Program-made: the position numbers and the translations under genes
The notes under the pieces: generated by a model
What the model saw: the letters and a program-made list of their open reading frames with translations, nothing else
Told to the model about the DNA's origin: nothing
Database searches by the model: none
Part shown: positions 33,718 to 42,109 of the stretch, piece by piece
How the letters are laid out: each line of letters starts with the position of its first letter
Position numbering within the stretch: the stretch's first letter is position 1
Source: Actinacidiphila sp. DG2A-62
GTDB taxonomy: Bacteria; Actinomycetota; Actinomycetes; Streptomycetales; Streptomycetaceae
Assembly (NCBI RefSeq): GCF_035825295.1
Contig: NZ_JAYMGI010000002.1
Span: 4,753,501-4,817,500 of the forward strand
Length of the DNA: 64,000 nucleotides
Direction of reading: 5' to 3'

Positions 33718-33978
33718 ATGAACACGAAGAAGACGGCCCTGAGCACGACCGCGTACGGCACGGGCAGCGCGGCCGGCGGGTGGCTCAGGCGCGGGCTCGC
33801 CCGCCGGATGCGCCGCTGCCGGAGCGTCGCGGACGCCGGGATGAGCACGGCGGAGTACGCGGTGGGGACGATCGCGGCGTGCGGGTTCGCCGCGGTGCTC
33901 TACAAGATCGTGACCAGCGGCCCGGTGCGGACCGCGCTCACCGGAGTGATCGAGAAGGCCCTCCATGTGCCCTTCTGA
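33718..33978 (+). CDS. DUF4244 protein, Flp-type prepilin
   Basis: An 86-residue protein with an unusually long, basic leader (about 41 residues, TALSTTAYGTGSAAGG then RRGLARRMRRC) followed by DAGMSTAEYAVGTIAACGFA. This is a type IVb prepilin cleavage pattern: cut after Gly41, with Glu at +5 and Tyr at +6 of the mature protein. The remaining hydrophobic helix would be the pilin core. It has an excellent AGGAGGAG ribosome-binding site, unlike its neighbours, suggesting high expression. The prepilin peptidase is not in the window. It corresponds to mycobacterial Rv3656c by position. Confidence 0.85.
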   Translation: MNTKKTALSTTAYGTGSAAGGWLRRGLARRMRRCRSVADAGMSTAEYAVGTIAACGFAAVLYKIVTSGPVRTALTGVIEKALHVPF

Positions 33979-34504
33979 GCGCGATAGCGAGCACCGGGGC
34001 CGACACGGGCCGCCCGTCCCACGGGGTCCTGCGCGGGGGCGGGACGGCGGCTACGTCACGGCGGAGGCGGCCGTGGTGATCCCGGTCCTGGTCACCGTGG
34101 CAGCGCTGCTGATCTGGGCGATGGCGGCTGCCGCCGCCCAGGTCAGGTGCGTGGACGCCGCGCGGGCCGCCGCCCGGGAGGCGGCCCGTTCCGAGACGCC
34201 GGCGCGGGTCCGGGAGGCGGCACGGCAGGCCGCGCCGTCCGGCGCGCGGGTGAGCGTGCGGACCGTCGACGGCATGGTGCGGGTCCGCGTCACCGTTCCG
34301 ATGCCGCGGTTCCCGGTGCCGCTCACCGCCGAGGCCGCCGCCCTGGACGAGTCGACGCTGGACGACGCGCCGGCTGAGGGTCCCGCGCCCGGCGTCGCGC
34401 CGCTCGACGGGCCTGGGGCCGCGACGGTCCGGCCGGTCAGCGGCAGCGGCGGACCGCCCGGTGTCCGGGCGGTCGGAGCGGGCGAAGGAGGTGACGGCCC
34501 TTGA
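33965..34504 (+). CDS. TadE-like pseudopilin
   Basis: A 179-residue protein: a charged leader of about 28 residues, then DGGYVTAEAAVVIPVLVT, a TadE/pseudopilin-like cleavage and membrane segment with Glu at +5. A short periplasmic beta-rich domain (VSVRTVDGMVRVRVTVPMP) and a Pro/Gly/Ala-rich tail follow. The start ATG at 33965 lies inside the end of the pilin gene (14-base overlap). It is a minor pilin candidate of the Tad apparatus. Confidence 0.82.
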   Translation: MCPSERDSEHRGRHGPPVPRGPARGRDGGYVTAEAAVVIPVLVTVAALLIWAMAAAAAQVRCVDAARAAAREAARSETPARVREAARQAAPSGARVSVRTVDGMVRVRVTVPMPRFPVPLTAEAAALDESTLDDAPAEGPAPGVAPLDGPGAATVRPVSGSGGPPGVRAVGAGEGGDGP

Positions 34505-34920
34505 GGAGGGACCGCGGGTCGGCCACGGTCTGGTCGCTGGGGCTGATGGGGGTGCTGCTGGCGCTGTTCGCGGCGGTGCTGCTCATGGACCGGGCCGTGA
34601 TCGCCCGCCACCGCGCGGGGGCCGCGGCCGACCTCGCGGCCCTGGCCGCCGCCGACCACGCCCTGGACGGCGCCCCCGCCGCGTGCGGCCTCGCGGCCCG
34701 CGTCGCCTCGGCGCAGGGCGCGACCGTGGTCGGCTGCACCGTCAGCGGCGAGATCGCCGACATCACCGCCCGCGTCGGCCCCGCCCAGGCCCACTCCCGC
34801 GCCGGCCCACCCAACGCCCTCGTCCCGCCCGATCCGCCCGACCCGTCAGGCCCACCCGACCCGTCAGGCCCACCCGGTCACCCCGGCCCACCCGGCCCAC
34901 GGCGACCCCTCACCGGTTGA
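34501..34920 (+). CDS. TadE/TadG-like protein of the Rv3654c family
   Basis: A 139-residue protein starting at TTG 34501 (TTGA overlap with the upstream stop) behind a strong AAGGAGGTGA. RRDRGSATVWSLGLMGVL gives the flat N-terminal membrane segment with a GSATVW motif, followed by AAADLAALAAADHAL, typical of TadG-like proteins, and a disulfide-prone Cys pair. The last 35 residues are Pro/Gly/Asp repeats encoded by tandem GACCCGTCAGGCCCACC. It closes the Tad operon and is convergent with the helicase gene, the neighbourhood from which this family is named. Confidence 0.8.
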   Translation: MRRDRGSATVWSLGLMGVLLALFAAVLLMDRAVIARHRAGAAADLAALAAADHALDGAPAACGLAARVASAQGATVVGCTVSGEIADITARVGPAQAHSRAGPPNALVPPDPPDPSGPPDPSGPPGHPGPPGPRRPLTG

Positions 34921-35026
34921 CCCGGTCTGCCCCGCCCCCGGTCAGGCCCGCCCCCGGTCAGGCCGGCCGACGGGCCGCCCCGGTCAGCCTCCGTGGCGGG
35001 GTGCCGGAACCGCTCGGACGTGAGCG

Positions 35027-37591
35027 TCAGGTCCGGGACCCGGCGCTGCCGCGAGGCGCGCCTCGCTGTCGGCCTACGGTCGGCGTGGGAGTGGCCTCGG
35101 GGTCCGGGACGTCCCGCGTCAGGGGCCGCGCGTCCTCGCCCGAGCCAGCCGCCCCCGCCGTCCCGGCAGCCCCGGCCGCCCCCGCCGTCCCGCCCGCCCC
35201 GGTCGGCTCCGTCGGCTCCGTCGGCTGCGCCAGAAGCGTGTCCAGGAGGCGGACCGCCGCGGACTTGTCGAGGGGGTCGTTGCCGTTGCCGCATTTGGGG
35301 GACTGGACGCAGGAGGGGCAGCCGACGTCGCATTCGCAGGCGGCGATGGCCTCGCGGGTGGCGGTGAGCCAGGTGCGGGCGGTGTGGAAGGCGCGTTCGG
35401 CGAAGCCCGCACCCCCGGGGTGGCCGTCGTAGACGAAGACGGTGGGCAGCCCGGTGTCGGCGTGCAGGGGGATGGAGACGCCGCCGATGTCCCAGCGGTC
35501 GCAGGTGGCGAAGAGCGGAAGGAGGCCGATGGAGGCGTGCTCGGCGGCGTGCAGGGCGCCGGGCAGCTCCTCCGGGTGGATGCCGGCCGCGTCGAGCTGG
35601 GCCTCGGACAGCGTCCACCACACCGCGCGGGTGCGCAGCGTGCGCGGCGGCAGGTCGAGCTTGGTCTCGCCCATCACCTCGCCGGTGATCAGCCGGCGGC
35701 GCAGGTAGGACACCACCTGGTGGGTGACCTCGACCGAGCCGAAGTGGATGCGGGCCTCGCCCCAGGGCTCCTCCACCTCGTCGGCCAGGATCCGCACGTC
35801 GGTGGTGTCGCGGGCCATCGTGGAGAAGGGCGGGTCGGCGCGTTCGACGAGGGCGACGGCGTCGTCCAGGTCCAGCCGCCGCACCACGTAGCTGCGCCCC
35901 TGGTGGAGGTGGACGGCGCCGTCGTGGACGGCGGTGTGCGCCGCGCCGGCGTTTACCGTGCCGAGCAGCCGCCCGGTGTCCGCCTCCACCACCTGCACGG
36001 GGGAGCCGCCCCCGCCGCGGATGTCGGTGAGGTCGGCGGCCCGCTCGCGCCGCGTCCAGTACCAGCCGCCGGCCCGCCGCCGCAGTAGCCCGCGCCCCTC
36101 CAGCTGCGGCAGCAGGGACGCCGCCTCGGGCCCGAAGAGCTCCAGGTCGTCCTCGGTGAGCGGCAGCTCCGCGGCGGCGGCGCACAGGTGCGGCGCGAGG
36201 ACGTAGGGGTTGTCCGGGTCCAGCACGGTGGACTCGACGGGCCGCTCGAAGATCGCCTCGGGGTGGTGCACGAGGTAGGTGTCCAGCGGGTCGTCCCGGC
36301 CGACCATGACGGCCAGCGCGCCCTGCCCGGTGCGGCCCGCCCGGCCCGCCTGCTGCCACAGCGACGCCCGGGTGCCCGGGTAGCCGGCCAGCAGCACCGC
36401 GTCGAGTCCGGAGACGTCCACGCCCAGCTCCAGCGCCGAGGTGGAGGCCAGGCCGAGCAGCCGGCCGGAGTGCAGGTCACGTTCGAGGGCCCGGCGCTCC
36501 TCCGCCAGGTAGCCGCCGCGGTAGGCGGCCACCCGGCCGGGCAGCGAGGGGTCGATCTCGGCCAGCCGTTCCTGGGCGATCATCGCGACGAGTTCCGCGC
36601 CGCGCCGGGACCGTACGAAGGCCACCGTGCGGACGCCCTGGAGGACCAGGTCGGTGAGCAGCTCGGCGGCCTCCGCGGTGGCGGTGCGGCGCACCGGGGC
36701 GCCGCGCTCGCCGGACAGCTCGGTCAGCGGCGGCTCCCACAGGGCGAAGGCGAGTTCGCCGCGCGGGGAGGCGTCCTCGGTGACCTCGGCGACGCTCACC
36801 CCGGTGAGCCGCCCGGCCGCGGTCGCCGGGTCGGCCGCGGTGGCCGAGGCGAGCAGGAAGACCGGCTCGGCGCCGTAGCGGGCGCACACCCGCCGCAGCC
36901 GGCGCAGCACCTGCGCGACGTGCGAGCCGAAGACGCCGCGGTAGGTGTGGCACTCGTCGATCACCACGTAGCGCAGGCTGCGCAGGAAGGAGGACCAGCG
37001 GGCGTGGCCCGGCAGGATGCCGCGGTGCAGCATGTCCGGGTTGGTGAGCACATAGGTGGCGTACTGCCGCACCCACTCGCGCTCCTCGAACGGCGTGTCG
37101 CCGTCGTAGACCGCCGCGCGCACCGCCGTGCCCAGCGGCGCGGCCAGCGCCGCGACCGAGCGCCGCTGGTCGGCGGCCAGCGCCTTGGTGGGGGCCAGGT
37201 AGAGCGCGGTCGCGCCGCGCCCGCCCGCCGCGGCCCCCGCGCCCGGCCGACCGCCCGCGCCGTCCAGCAGCGCCGAGAGGACCGGCGCGAGATACGCCAG
37301 CGACTTGCCCGAGGCCGTCCCGGTGGCCACCACCACCGACTCGCCGCGCAGCGCGTGCCCCGCGGCGCGCGCCTGGTTGTCCCACGGCCGGTCGATCCCG
37401 GCCGCCCGGATCGCCTCGACGACCTCGGGCCTGATGCCGTCCGGCCAGGATGCATGCCGTCCGACGCGGGCGGGCAGGTGCTCCGTATGGGTGATGCGCA
37501 CAGCTCGGTCCGCCCCCGCGGCGAGCCGCTCCAGAGCGGTCCGGGGGGAGGTGCGGCCGTGCGCCGACTGCGGAGAATGATCCTGGGCCAT
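35027..37591 (-). CDS. DECH-box helicase of the Hrq1/MrfA type (DUF1998)
   Basis: An 854-residue SF2 helicase. Motif I is VVATGTASGKSLAYL, motif II VVIDECHTYRG (DECH), and motif VI LWQQAGRAGRTGQG. The C-terminal DUF1998 part ends in a four-cysteine zinc site CECDVGCPSCVQSPKCGNG. Close relatives (yeast Hrq1, B. subtilis MrfA) act in repair of crosslinked or alkylated DNA; actinobacterial members are regularly found convergent to Tad genes. No nuclease partner is nearby. ATG at 37591 is chosen, with GTG at 37597 as alternative. The final 40 residues are Ala/Gly/Thr-rich and probably disordered. Confidence 0.9.
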   Translation of the reverse strand: MAQDHSPQSAHGRTSPRTALERLAAGADRAVRITHTEHLPARVGRHASWPDGIRPEVVEAIRAAGIDRPWDNQARAAGHALRGESVVVATGTASGKSLAYLAPVLSALLDGAGGRPGAGAAAGGRGATALYLAPTKALAADQRRSVAALAAPLGTAVRAAVYDGDTPFEEREWVRQYATYVLTNPDMLHRGILPGHARWSSFLRSLRYVVIDECHTYRGVFGSHVAQVLRRLRRVCARYGAEPVFLLASATAADPATAAGRLTGVSVAEVTEDASPRGELAFALWEPPLTELSGERGAPVRRTATAEAAELLTDLVLQGVRTVAFVRSRRGAELVAMIAQERLAEIDPSLPGRVAAYRGGYLAEERRALERDLHSGRLLGLASTSALELGVDVSGLDAVLLAGYPGTRASLWQQAGRAGRTGQGALAVMVGRDDPLDTYLVHHPEAIFERPVESTVLDPDNPYVLAPHLCAAAAELPLTEDDLELFGPEAASLLPQLEGRGLLRRRAGGWYWTRRERAADLTDIRGGGGSPVQVVEADTGRLLGTVNAGAAHTAVHDGAVHLHQGRSYVVRRLDLDDAVALVERADPPFSTMARDTTDVRILADEVEEPWGEARIHFGSVEVTHQVVSYLRRRLITGEVMGETKLDLPPRTLRTRAVWWTLSEAQLDAAGIHPEELPGALHAAEHASIGLLPLFATCDRWDIGGVSIPLHADTGLPTVFVYDGHPGGAGFAERAFHTARTWLTATREAIAACECDVGCPSCVQSPKCGNGNDPLDKSAAVRLLDTLLAQPTEPTEPTGAGGTAGAAGAAGTAGAAGSGEDARPLTRDVPDPEATPTPTVGRQRGAPRGSAGSRT

Positions 37592-37757
37592 CGGCACTCA
37601 GTGTGTCACTGGCGTGGCGGACAATCGGAGTAAGGCGTCGTCCCGCCCATCGTGAAGTGATTGAATGCCATCGCGGCCGCCCGTCCGTCCCCTACCGTTA
37701 CCGTTCGGTGGGTGGCCCCAGGGGGGCGCCGCGTCGATGCAAGGTGCTGGAGGATCA

Positions 37758-38099
37758 GTGGACCTGTCCCTGTCGACCCGAACCGTCGGCGATCGCACGA
37801 TCGTCGAGGTCGGCGGCGAGATTGATGTGTACACCGCGCCCAAGCTGCGCGAGCAGCTCGTGGAGCTGGTGAACGACGGGAGTTACCACCTCGTCGTGGA
37901 CATGGAGGGAGTCGACTTCCTCGACTCGACCGGGCTGGGCGTGCTCGTCGGCGGGCTGAAGCGGGTGCGCGCCCACGAGGGTTCGCTGCGCCTGGTCTGC
38001 AACCAGGAGCGCATCCTGAAGATCTTCCGGATCACCGGCCTGACCAAGGTGTTCCCGATCCACACCTCGGTCGACGAGGCCGTCGCGGCGACTGACTGA
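37758..38099 (+). CDS. bldG: BldG anti-sigma-factor antagonist
   Basis: A 113-residue STAS protein nearly identical to the S. coelicolor BldG I remember (DLSLSTRTVGDRTIVEVGGE and IFRITGLTKVFPIHTSV). The phosphorylation site is Ser57 in DFLDSTGLGV. BldG is needed for aerial growth and antibiotic synthesis; unphosphorylated BldG captures anti-sigma factors and frees sigma factors. GTG at 37758 is preceded by TGGAGG. It is divergent from the helicase gene. A strong hairpin separates it from the anti-sigma gene, fitting the mono- and bicistronic transcripts known in S. coelicolor. Confidence 0.97.
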   Translation: MDLSLSTRTVGDRTIVEVGGEIDVYTAPKLREQLVELVNDGSYHLVVDMEGVDFLDSTGLGVLVGGLKRVRAHEGSLRLVCNQERILKIFRITGLTKVFPIHTSVDEAVAATD

Positions 38100-38111
38100 C
38101 CCCCGCCCGGA

Positions 38112-38144
38112 AGGGGCACCGGACGGCTCGCCGTCCGGGCCCCT
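38112..38144 (+). terminator. Attenuator hairpin between bldG and the anti-sigma gene
   Basis: CCGGACGG-CTCG-CCGTCCGG is a perfect eight-base stem, extended by AGGGGC/GCCCCT around one bulged A. It begins 13 bases after the bldG stop codon. It should stop part of the transcripts and so make more BldG than its partner. Confidence 0.7.
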
Positions 38145-38181
38145 GTGATGCCCGCCACAAAGACGAGGGGGAGGCCACGCC

Positions 38182-38595
38182 ATGCCCACCGTAGAACTGC
38201 TCTTCAGCGCCCAGCCCGAGCACGTGCGCACCGCACGGCTCGTGGCGGCCGCGGTGGCGCGCCGGGCGGGGGTGGACGAGGCGGCCCTGGACGAGGTGCG
38301 ACTGGCCGTGGGCGAGGCGTGCAGCCGCGCCGTCGGCCTGCACCGCAACTCCGCGCTGGAGGAGCCGGTGCGGGTCCGGCTCACCGAGGAGGACAAGAAG
38401 TTCTCCATCGAGGTGGCCGACGAGGTGCCCGGCACCGGCGCGGGCGCCGCTCCGGACGGCGCGGCCGACGAGGCCGCCGACGACGAGGGCGAGATGGGCC
38501 TGGCGGTGATCAGCGGCCTGGTCGACGACTTCGAGGTCATCGACGGCGACAAGGGCGGCATCATCCGCATGAGCTGGCCCACCGCAGGCGTCTGA
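38182..38595 (+). CDS. Anti-sigma factor, SpoIIAB/RsbW-like (BldG partner)
   Basis: A 137-residue HATPase-like protein, homologue of the gene downstream of bldG (SCO3548). VRLAVGEACSRAV is the N-box, but the Asn that binds Mg-ATP in SpoIIAB is replaced (Arg). The G1 region (VADEVPGTG) is altered too, while the G2 part MGLAVISGLVDDF is kept. It may thus bind partners without strong kinase activity, leaving BldG phosphorylation to another kinase. It is expected to bind a sigma factor and to be captured by BldG. A low-complexity Ala/Asp insertion sits at 88-105. Confidence 0.92.
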   Translation: MPTVELLFSAQPEHVRTARLVAAAVARRAGVDEAALDEVRLAVGEACSRAVGLHRNSALEEPVRVRLTEEDKKFSIEVADEVPGTGAGAAPDGAADEAADDEGEMGLAVISGLVDDFEVIDGDKGGIIRMSWPTAGV

Positions 38596-38739
38596 CCCCG
38601 CCGGCCCACCGGGCCCGCCACCGGGCCGACCCCGGCACGTCGCCGCGCGCCCGCGCACCCGCACGCCCGCGCCGAATTCGATCACGCCGCGCGGAATCGC
38701 GCCGCGTCATTTACCGTGGGAATTCCCTACGGGCACTCT

Positions 38740-38813
38740 TTTGTGATCTTTCGCTGCTCCTTACAATCCGTGCATCTTTGCTCAGCTCGCTGAGCGCGCG
38801 GCTTGATCAGCCG
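38740..38813 (+). promoter_or_regulatory. hppA promoter-like sequence and structured leader
   Basis: TTTGTG (38740) and TACAAT (38762-38767), 16 bases apart, resemble -35/-10 boxes. The following leader has two perfect hairpins: GCTCAG-CTCG-CTGAGC (38780-38795) and CGGCT-TGATC-AGCCG (38799-38813), then GGAGG close to the hppA start. The 259-base spacer (38596-38854) holds no gene. Regulation through the leader is conjecture. Confidence 0.45.
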
Positions 38814-38854
38814 TAGGAGCCGCACGCCCATGCGCCAAACGTCAAGGAGGACGA

Positions 38855-41248
38855 ATGGCGGGGCAACTCACCCCTTCCACGCTTGCCGCGGCGCCGGTGT
38901 TGACCGGCGGGAACCAAGCTCTGGTATGGATCATCGCGGCGGTCGCCGTGGCCGCACTGGCGCTCGCCGCCGTTCTGGTACGTCAAGTGCTCGCGTCGGA
39001 CGAAGGCTCCGACACCATGAAGAAGATCGCCGCTGCCGTGCAGGAAGGCGCCAACGCCTATCTCGCACGGCAGTTCCGCACCCTGGGGATCTTCGCCGTC
39101 GCAGCGTTCTTCCTGCTCATGCTGCTGCCGGCGGACAGCACCTCGCAGCGTATCGGCCGGTCGATCTTCTTTCTCGTCGGCGCCGTCTTCTCCGCGGTGA
39201 CGGGCTATATCGGAATGTGGCTCGCGGTCCGCAGCAATGTGCGGGTCGCCGCCGCCGCCCGTGCCGCGACCCCGGAATCCGGCCAACCGCCGAAAGACCT
39301 CACCGAGGTCTCCCACCGCGCCATGAAGATCGCATTCAGGACCGGCGGAGTGGTGGGGATGTTCACCGTCGGACTCGGACTTCTCGGCGCCTCCGCCGTC
39401 GTATTGATCTACAAGGCGGACGCGCCCAAGGTCCTCGAAGGATTCGGATTCGGCGCGGCGCTGCTGGCGATGTTCATGAGGGTCGGCGGCGGGATCTTCA
39501 CCAAGGCCGCCGACGTCGGCGCGGACCTGGTCGGCAAGGTCGAACAGGGCATCCCCGAGGACGACCCGCGCAACGCCGCGACCATCGCGGACAACGTCGG
39601 CGACAACGTCGGCGACTGCGCCGGCATGGCCGCCGACCTCTTCGAGTCCTACGCCGTCACCCTGGTGGCCGCGCTCATCCTCGGCAAAGTGGCGTTCGGC
39701 GACTCCGGGCTGGCCTTCCCGCTGCTCATCCCGGCGATCGGCGTGCTCACCGCCATGGTCGGGATCTTCGCGGTGTCCCCGCGCCGCAACGACCGCAGCG
39801 GCATGACCGCGATCACCCGCGGGTTCTTCATCTCCGCGGTGATCTCGCTGGCCGGCGTCGCCGTCGCGGTCTACTCCTACCTGCCCTCCTCCTATGCCGA
39901 CCTCAAGGGCGTCGGCCCCGACATCGCCTCCCACTCCGGCGACCCGCGCACCCTGGCCCTGGTCTCCGTCGTCATCGGCATCGTGCTGGCGGCGCTGATC
40001 CAGCAGCTCACCGGCTACTTCACCGAGACCTCGCGGCGGCCGGTGAGCGACGTCGGCAAGACCTCGCTGACCGGCCCGGCCACCGTCATCCTGTCCGGCA
40101 TCTCGCTCGGCCTGGAGTCGGCGGTCTACTCCGCGGTGCTCATCGCGCTGGCCGTCTACGGCGCGTTCCTGCTCGGCGGCACCTCGGTGTGGCTGGCGCT
40201 GTTCGCGGTCGCGCTGGCCGGCACCGGACTGCTCACCACCGTCGGCGTCATCGTCGCCATGGACACCTTCGGCCCGGTCTCGGACAACGCCCAGGGCATC
40301 GCCGAGATGTCCGGCGACGTCCACGGCGAGGGCGCCCAGGTGCTCACCGACCTCGACGCGGTCGGCAACACCACCAAGGCCATCACCAAGGGCATCGCCA
40401 TCGCGACCGCCGTGCTCGCGGCGACCGCGCTCTTCGGCTCGTTCAAGGAGGCCCTGGACACCGCGGTGGCCAAGGCGCACCCGGCCGCCTCCGACGCGCG
40501 CTGGCTGTCGCTGGACATCTCCCAGCCCAACAACCTCGTCGGGCTGCTGCTGGGCGCCGCGGTCGTCTTCCTCTTCTCGGGCCTGGCGATCAACGCGGTC
40601 TCCCGGTCGGCCGGCTCGGTGGTCTACGAGGTGCGCCGCCAGTTCCGGGAACGACCCGGGATCATGGACGGCACCGAACTGCCCGCATACGGCCGGGTGG
40701 TCGACATCTGCACCAAGGACGCGCTGCGGGAGCTGGCCACGCCGGGGCTGCTCGCGGTGCTCGCGCCGGTCGCGGTCGGCTTCTCCCTCGGCATCGGCTC
40801 GCTCGCCTCGTACCTGGCCGGGTCGATCGGGGCCGGCACGCTGATGGCGGTGTTCCTGGCCAACTCCGGCGGCGCCTGGGACAACGCCAAGAAGCTCGTC
40901 GAGGACGGCCACCACGGCGGCAAGGGCAGCGAGGCGCACGCCGCGACGGTCATCGGCGACACCGTCGGCGACCCGTTCAAGGACACCGCGGGCCCGGCCA
41001 TCAACCCGCTGCTGAAGGTGATGAACCTGGTCGCGCTGCTGATCGCGCCGGCGATCGTGAAGTTCAGCTACGGCGTCGACGCCAACCTCGCCGTGCGGGT
41101 GGTCGTGGCGGTGCTCGCGCTGGTGATCATCGTCGGCGCGGTGTACGTGTCCAAACGCCGCGGCATCGCGATGGACGACCAGGAGGGCCGCGGCGGCGGG
41201 GGCGGCGACCCGGCCACCACCGAGAGCGGCTCGACCGTGGCGGCGTGA
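38855..41248 (+). CDS. hppA: Membrane proton-pumping pyrophosphatase, K+-independent type
   Basis: A 797-residue H+-PPase with about sixteen membrane helices. It hydrolyses pyrophosphate and pumps protons out of the cytoplasm. The catalytic loop shows DVGADLVGKVE and DDPRNAATIADNVGDNVGDC; further acidic loops are MDTFGPVSDNAQGIAEM and NSGGAWDNAKKLVE. Lys508 in GNTTKAI is the residue that marks K+-independent pumps (Ala in K+-dependent ones). ATG at 38855 has AAGGAGGACGA upstream. A Gly-rich short tail follows the last helix. It lies downstream of bldG and its partner, as in S. coelicolor. Confidence 0.97.
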   Translation: MAGQLTPSTLAAAPVLTGGNQALVWIIAAVAVAALALAAVLVRQVLASDEGSDTMKKIAAAVQEGANAYLARQFRTLGIFAVAAFFLLMLLPADSTSQRIGRSIFFLVGAVFSAVTGYIGMWLAVRSNVRVAAAARAATPESGQPPKDLTEVSHRAMKIAFRTGGVVGMFTVGLGLLGASAVVLIYKADAPKVLEGFGFGAALLAMFMRVGGGIFTKAADVGADLVGKVEQGIPEDDPRNAATIADNVGDNVGDCAGMAADLFESYAVTLVAALILGKVAFGDSGLAFPLLIPAIGVLTAMVGIFAVSPRRNDRSGMTAITRGFFISAVISLAGVAVAVYSYLPSSYADLKGVGPDIASHSGDPRTLALVSVVIGIVLAALIQQLTGYFTETSRRPVSDVGKTSLTGPATVILSGISLGLESAVYSAVLIALAVYGAFLLGGTSVWLALFAVALAGTGLLTTVGVIVAMDTFGPVSDNAQGIAEMSGDVHGEGAQVLTDLDAVGNTTKAITKGIAIATAVLAATALFGSFKEALDTAVAKAHPAASDARWLSLDISQPNNLVGLLLGAAVVFLFSGLAINAVSRSAGSVVYEVRRQFRERPGIMDGTELPAYGRVVDICTKDALRELATPGLLAVLAPVAVGFSLGIGSLASYLAGSIGAGTLMAVFLANSGGAWDNAKKLVEDGHHGGKGSEAHAATVIGDTVGDPFKDTAGPAINPLLKVMNLVALLIAPAIVKFSYGVDANLAVRVVVAVLALVIIVGAVYVSKRRGIAMDDQEGRGGGGGDPATTESGSTVAA

Positions 41249-41294
41249 CGGAGCAGCCCGACACGCCGTCTGACCGAGCGTCATCGGGGCGGGA

Positions 41295-41310
41295 CTCCCG
41301 TGTGCGGGAG
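41295..41310 (+). terminator. Hairpin terminator after hppA
   Basis: CTCCCG-TGTG-CGGGAG forms a six-base stem followed by a run of seven Cs, 46 bases after the hppA stop. The remaining spacer up to the lipoprotein gene shows nothing else clear. Confidence 0.5.
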
Positions 41311-41439
41311 CCCCCCCGTCGGCTGCGGTGAACGGCTGAATATCAGACGAATCCGTTCACGCCGGGGCGGGTATGCGCAGGCGGCGGCCCCGACCCGTGT
41401 AAGTTCCGGGGCCGAGAGGCCACGGAAGGAACCCATCCG

Positions 41440-42033
41440 GTGAACCTGAACACGACCACCAGGCACGTCGCGGCGGCGCTGACCGGGGCGGCCCTGCTCC
41501 TGGCGGTGTCCGCGTGCGGCGACGACTCCGGCAAGAAGCTGAACAACTGGGCCAAGGGGGTCTGCGACCAGGCCCAGACCCAGGTCAAGAAGATCGACGA
41601 CGCCAACACCGCCATCAGCAAGGTGAACAGCGCCGGCGCGCCCAAGGACGTCAAGGCCGCCGACTCGGCCGCGTTCCAGAGCATCTCCGACGCCTACAAG
41701 TCGCTCGCGCAGATCTTCAGCTCGGCCGGGCCCGCCCCCAAGGGCGACGAGGGCAAGACCTTCCAGCAGAACGCCGTCTCGGTCTTCACCAACCTCTCCT
41801 CCCAGTACGCGGCGCTGAAGAAGCAGGTCGACGGGCTGGACACGAGCAACCAGGCGAAGTTCGCCGACGGGCTGCGGGGTGTCTCGGACTCCCTCAACCA
41901 GACCACCTCCAACGGCGAGAAGTCGCTCACCACGCTGCGCCAGGGCGACGCGGGCAAGGCGCTCGCCAAGCAGCCCGGCTGCCAGCGCGTCTCCGGCACC
42001 GCCTCGCCGACCGCCTCGGCCACGTCGTCCTGA
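41440..42033 (+). CDS. Small secreted lipoprotein
   Basis: A 197-residue protein with a lipoprotein signal (AAALTGAALLLAVSAC; lipobox LAVSAC, lipidated Cys26). The mature part is helical and polar (KKLNNWAKGVCDQAQTQVKK, SDAYKSLAQIFSSAG, YAALKKQVDGLD), with a second cysteine pair and a Thr/Ser-rich end. I do not recognise a named domain. It is found in the same place after hppA in other streptomycetes as far as I remember. GTG start with GGAAGGA upstream. It would sit on the outer face of the membrane; function unknown. Confidence 0.82.
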   Translation: MNLNTTTRHVAAALTGAALLLAVSACGDDSGKKLNNWAKGVCDQAQTQVKKIDDANTAISKVNSAGAPKDVKAADSAAFQSISDAYKSLAQIFSSAGPAPKGDEGKTFQQNAVSVFTNLSSQYAALKKQVDGLDTSNQAKFADGLRGVSDSLNQTTSNGEKSLTTLRQGDAGKALAKQPGCQRVSGTASPTASATSS

Positions 42034-42109
42034 CGCGCGGGGCCCGGGCCCCGCGCCCGGGCCGCCCGCCGGCCGAGCCCGGCCGCCGGGGTTCCGCGAC
42101 AATGACCGT

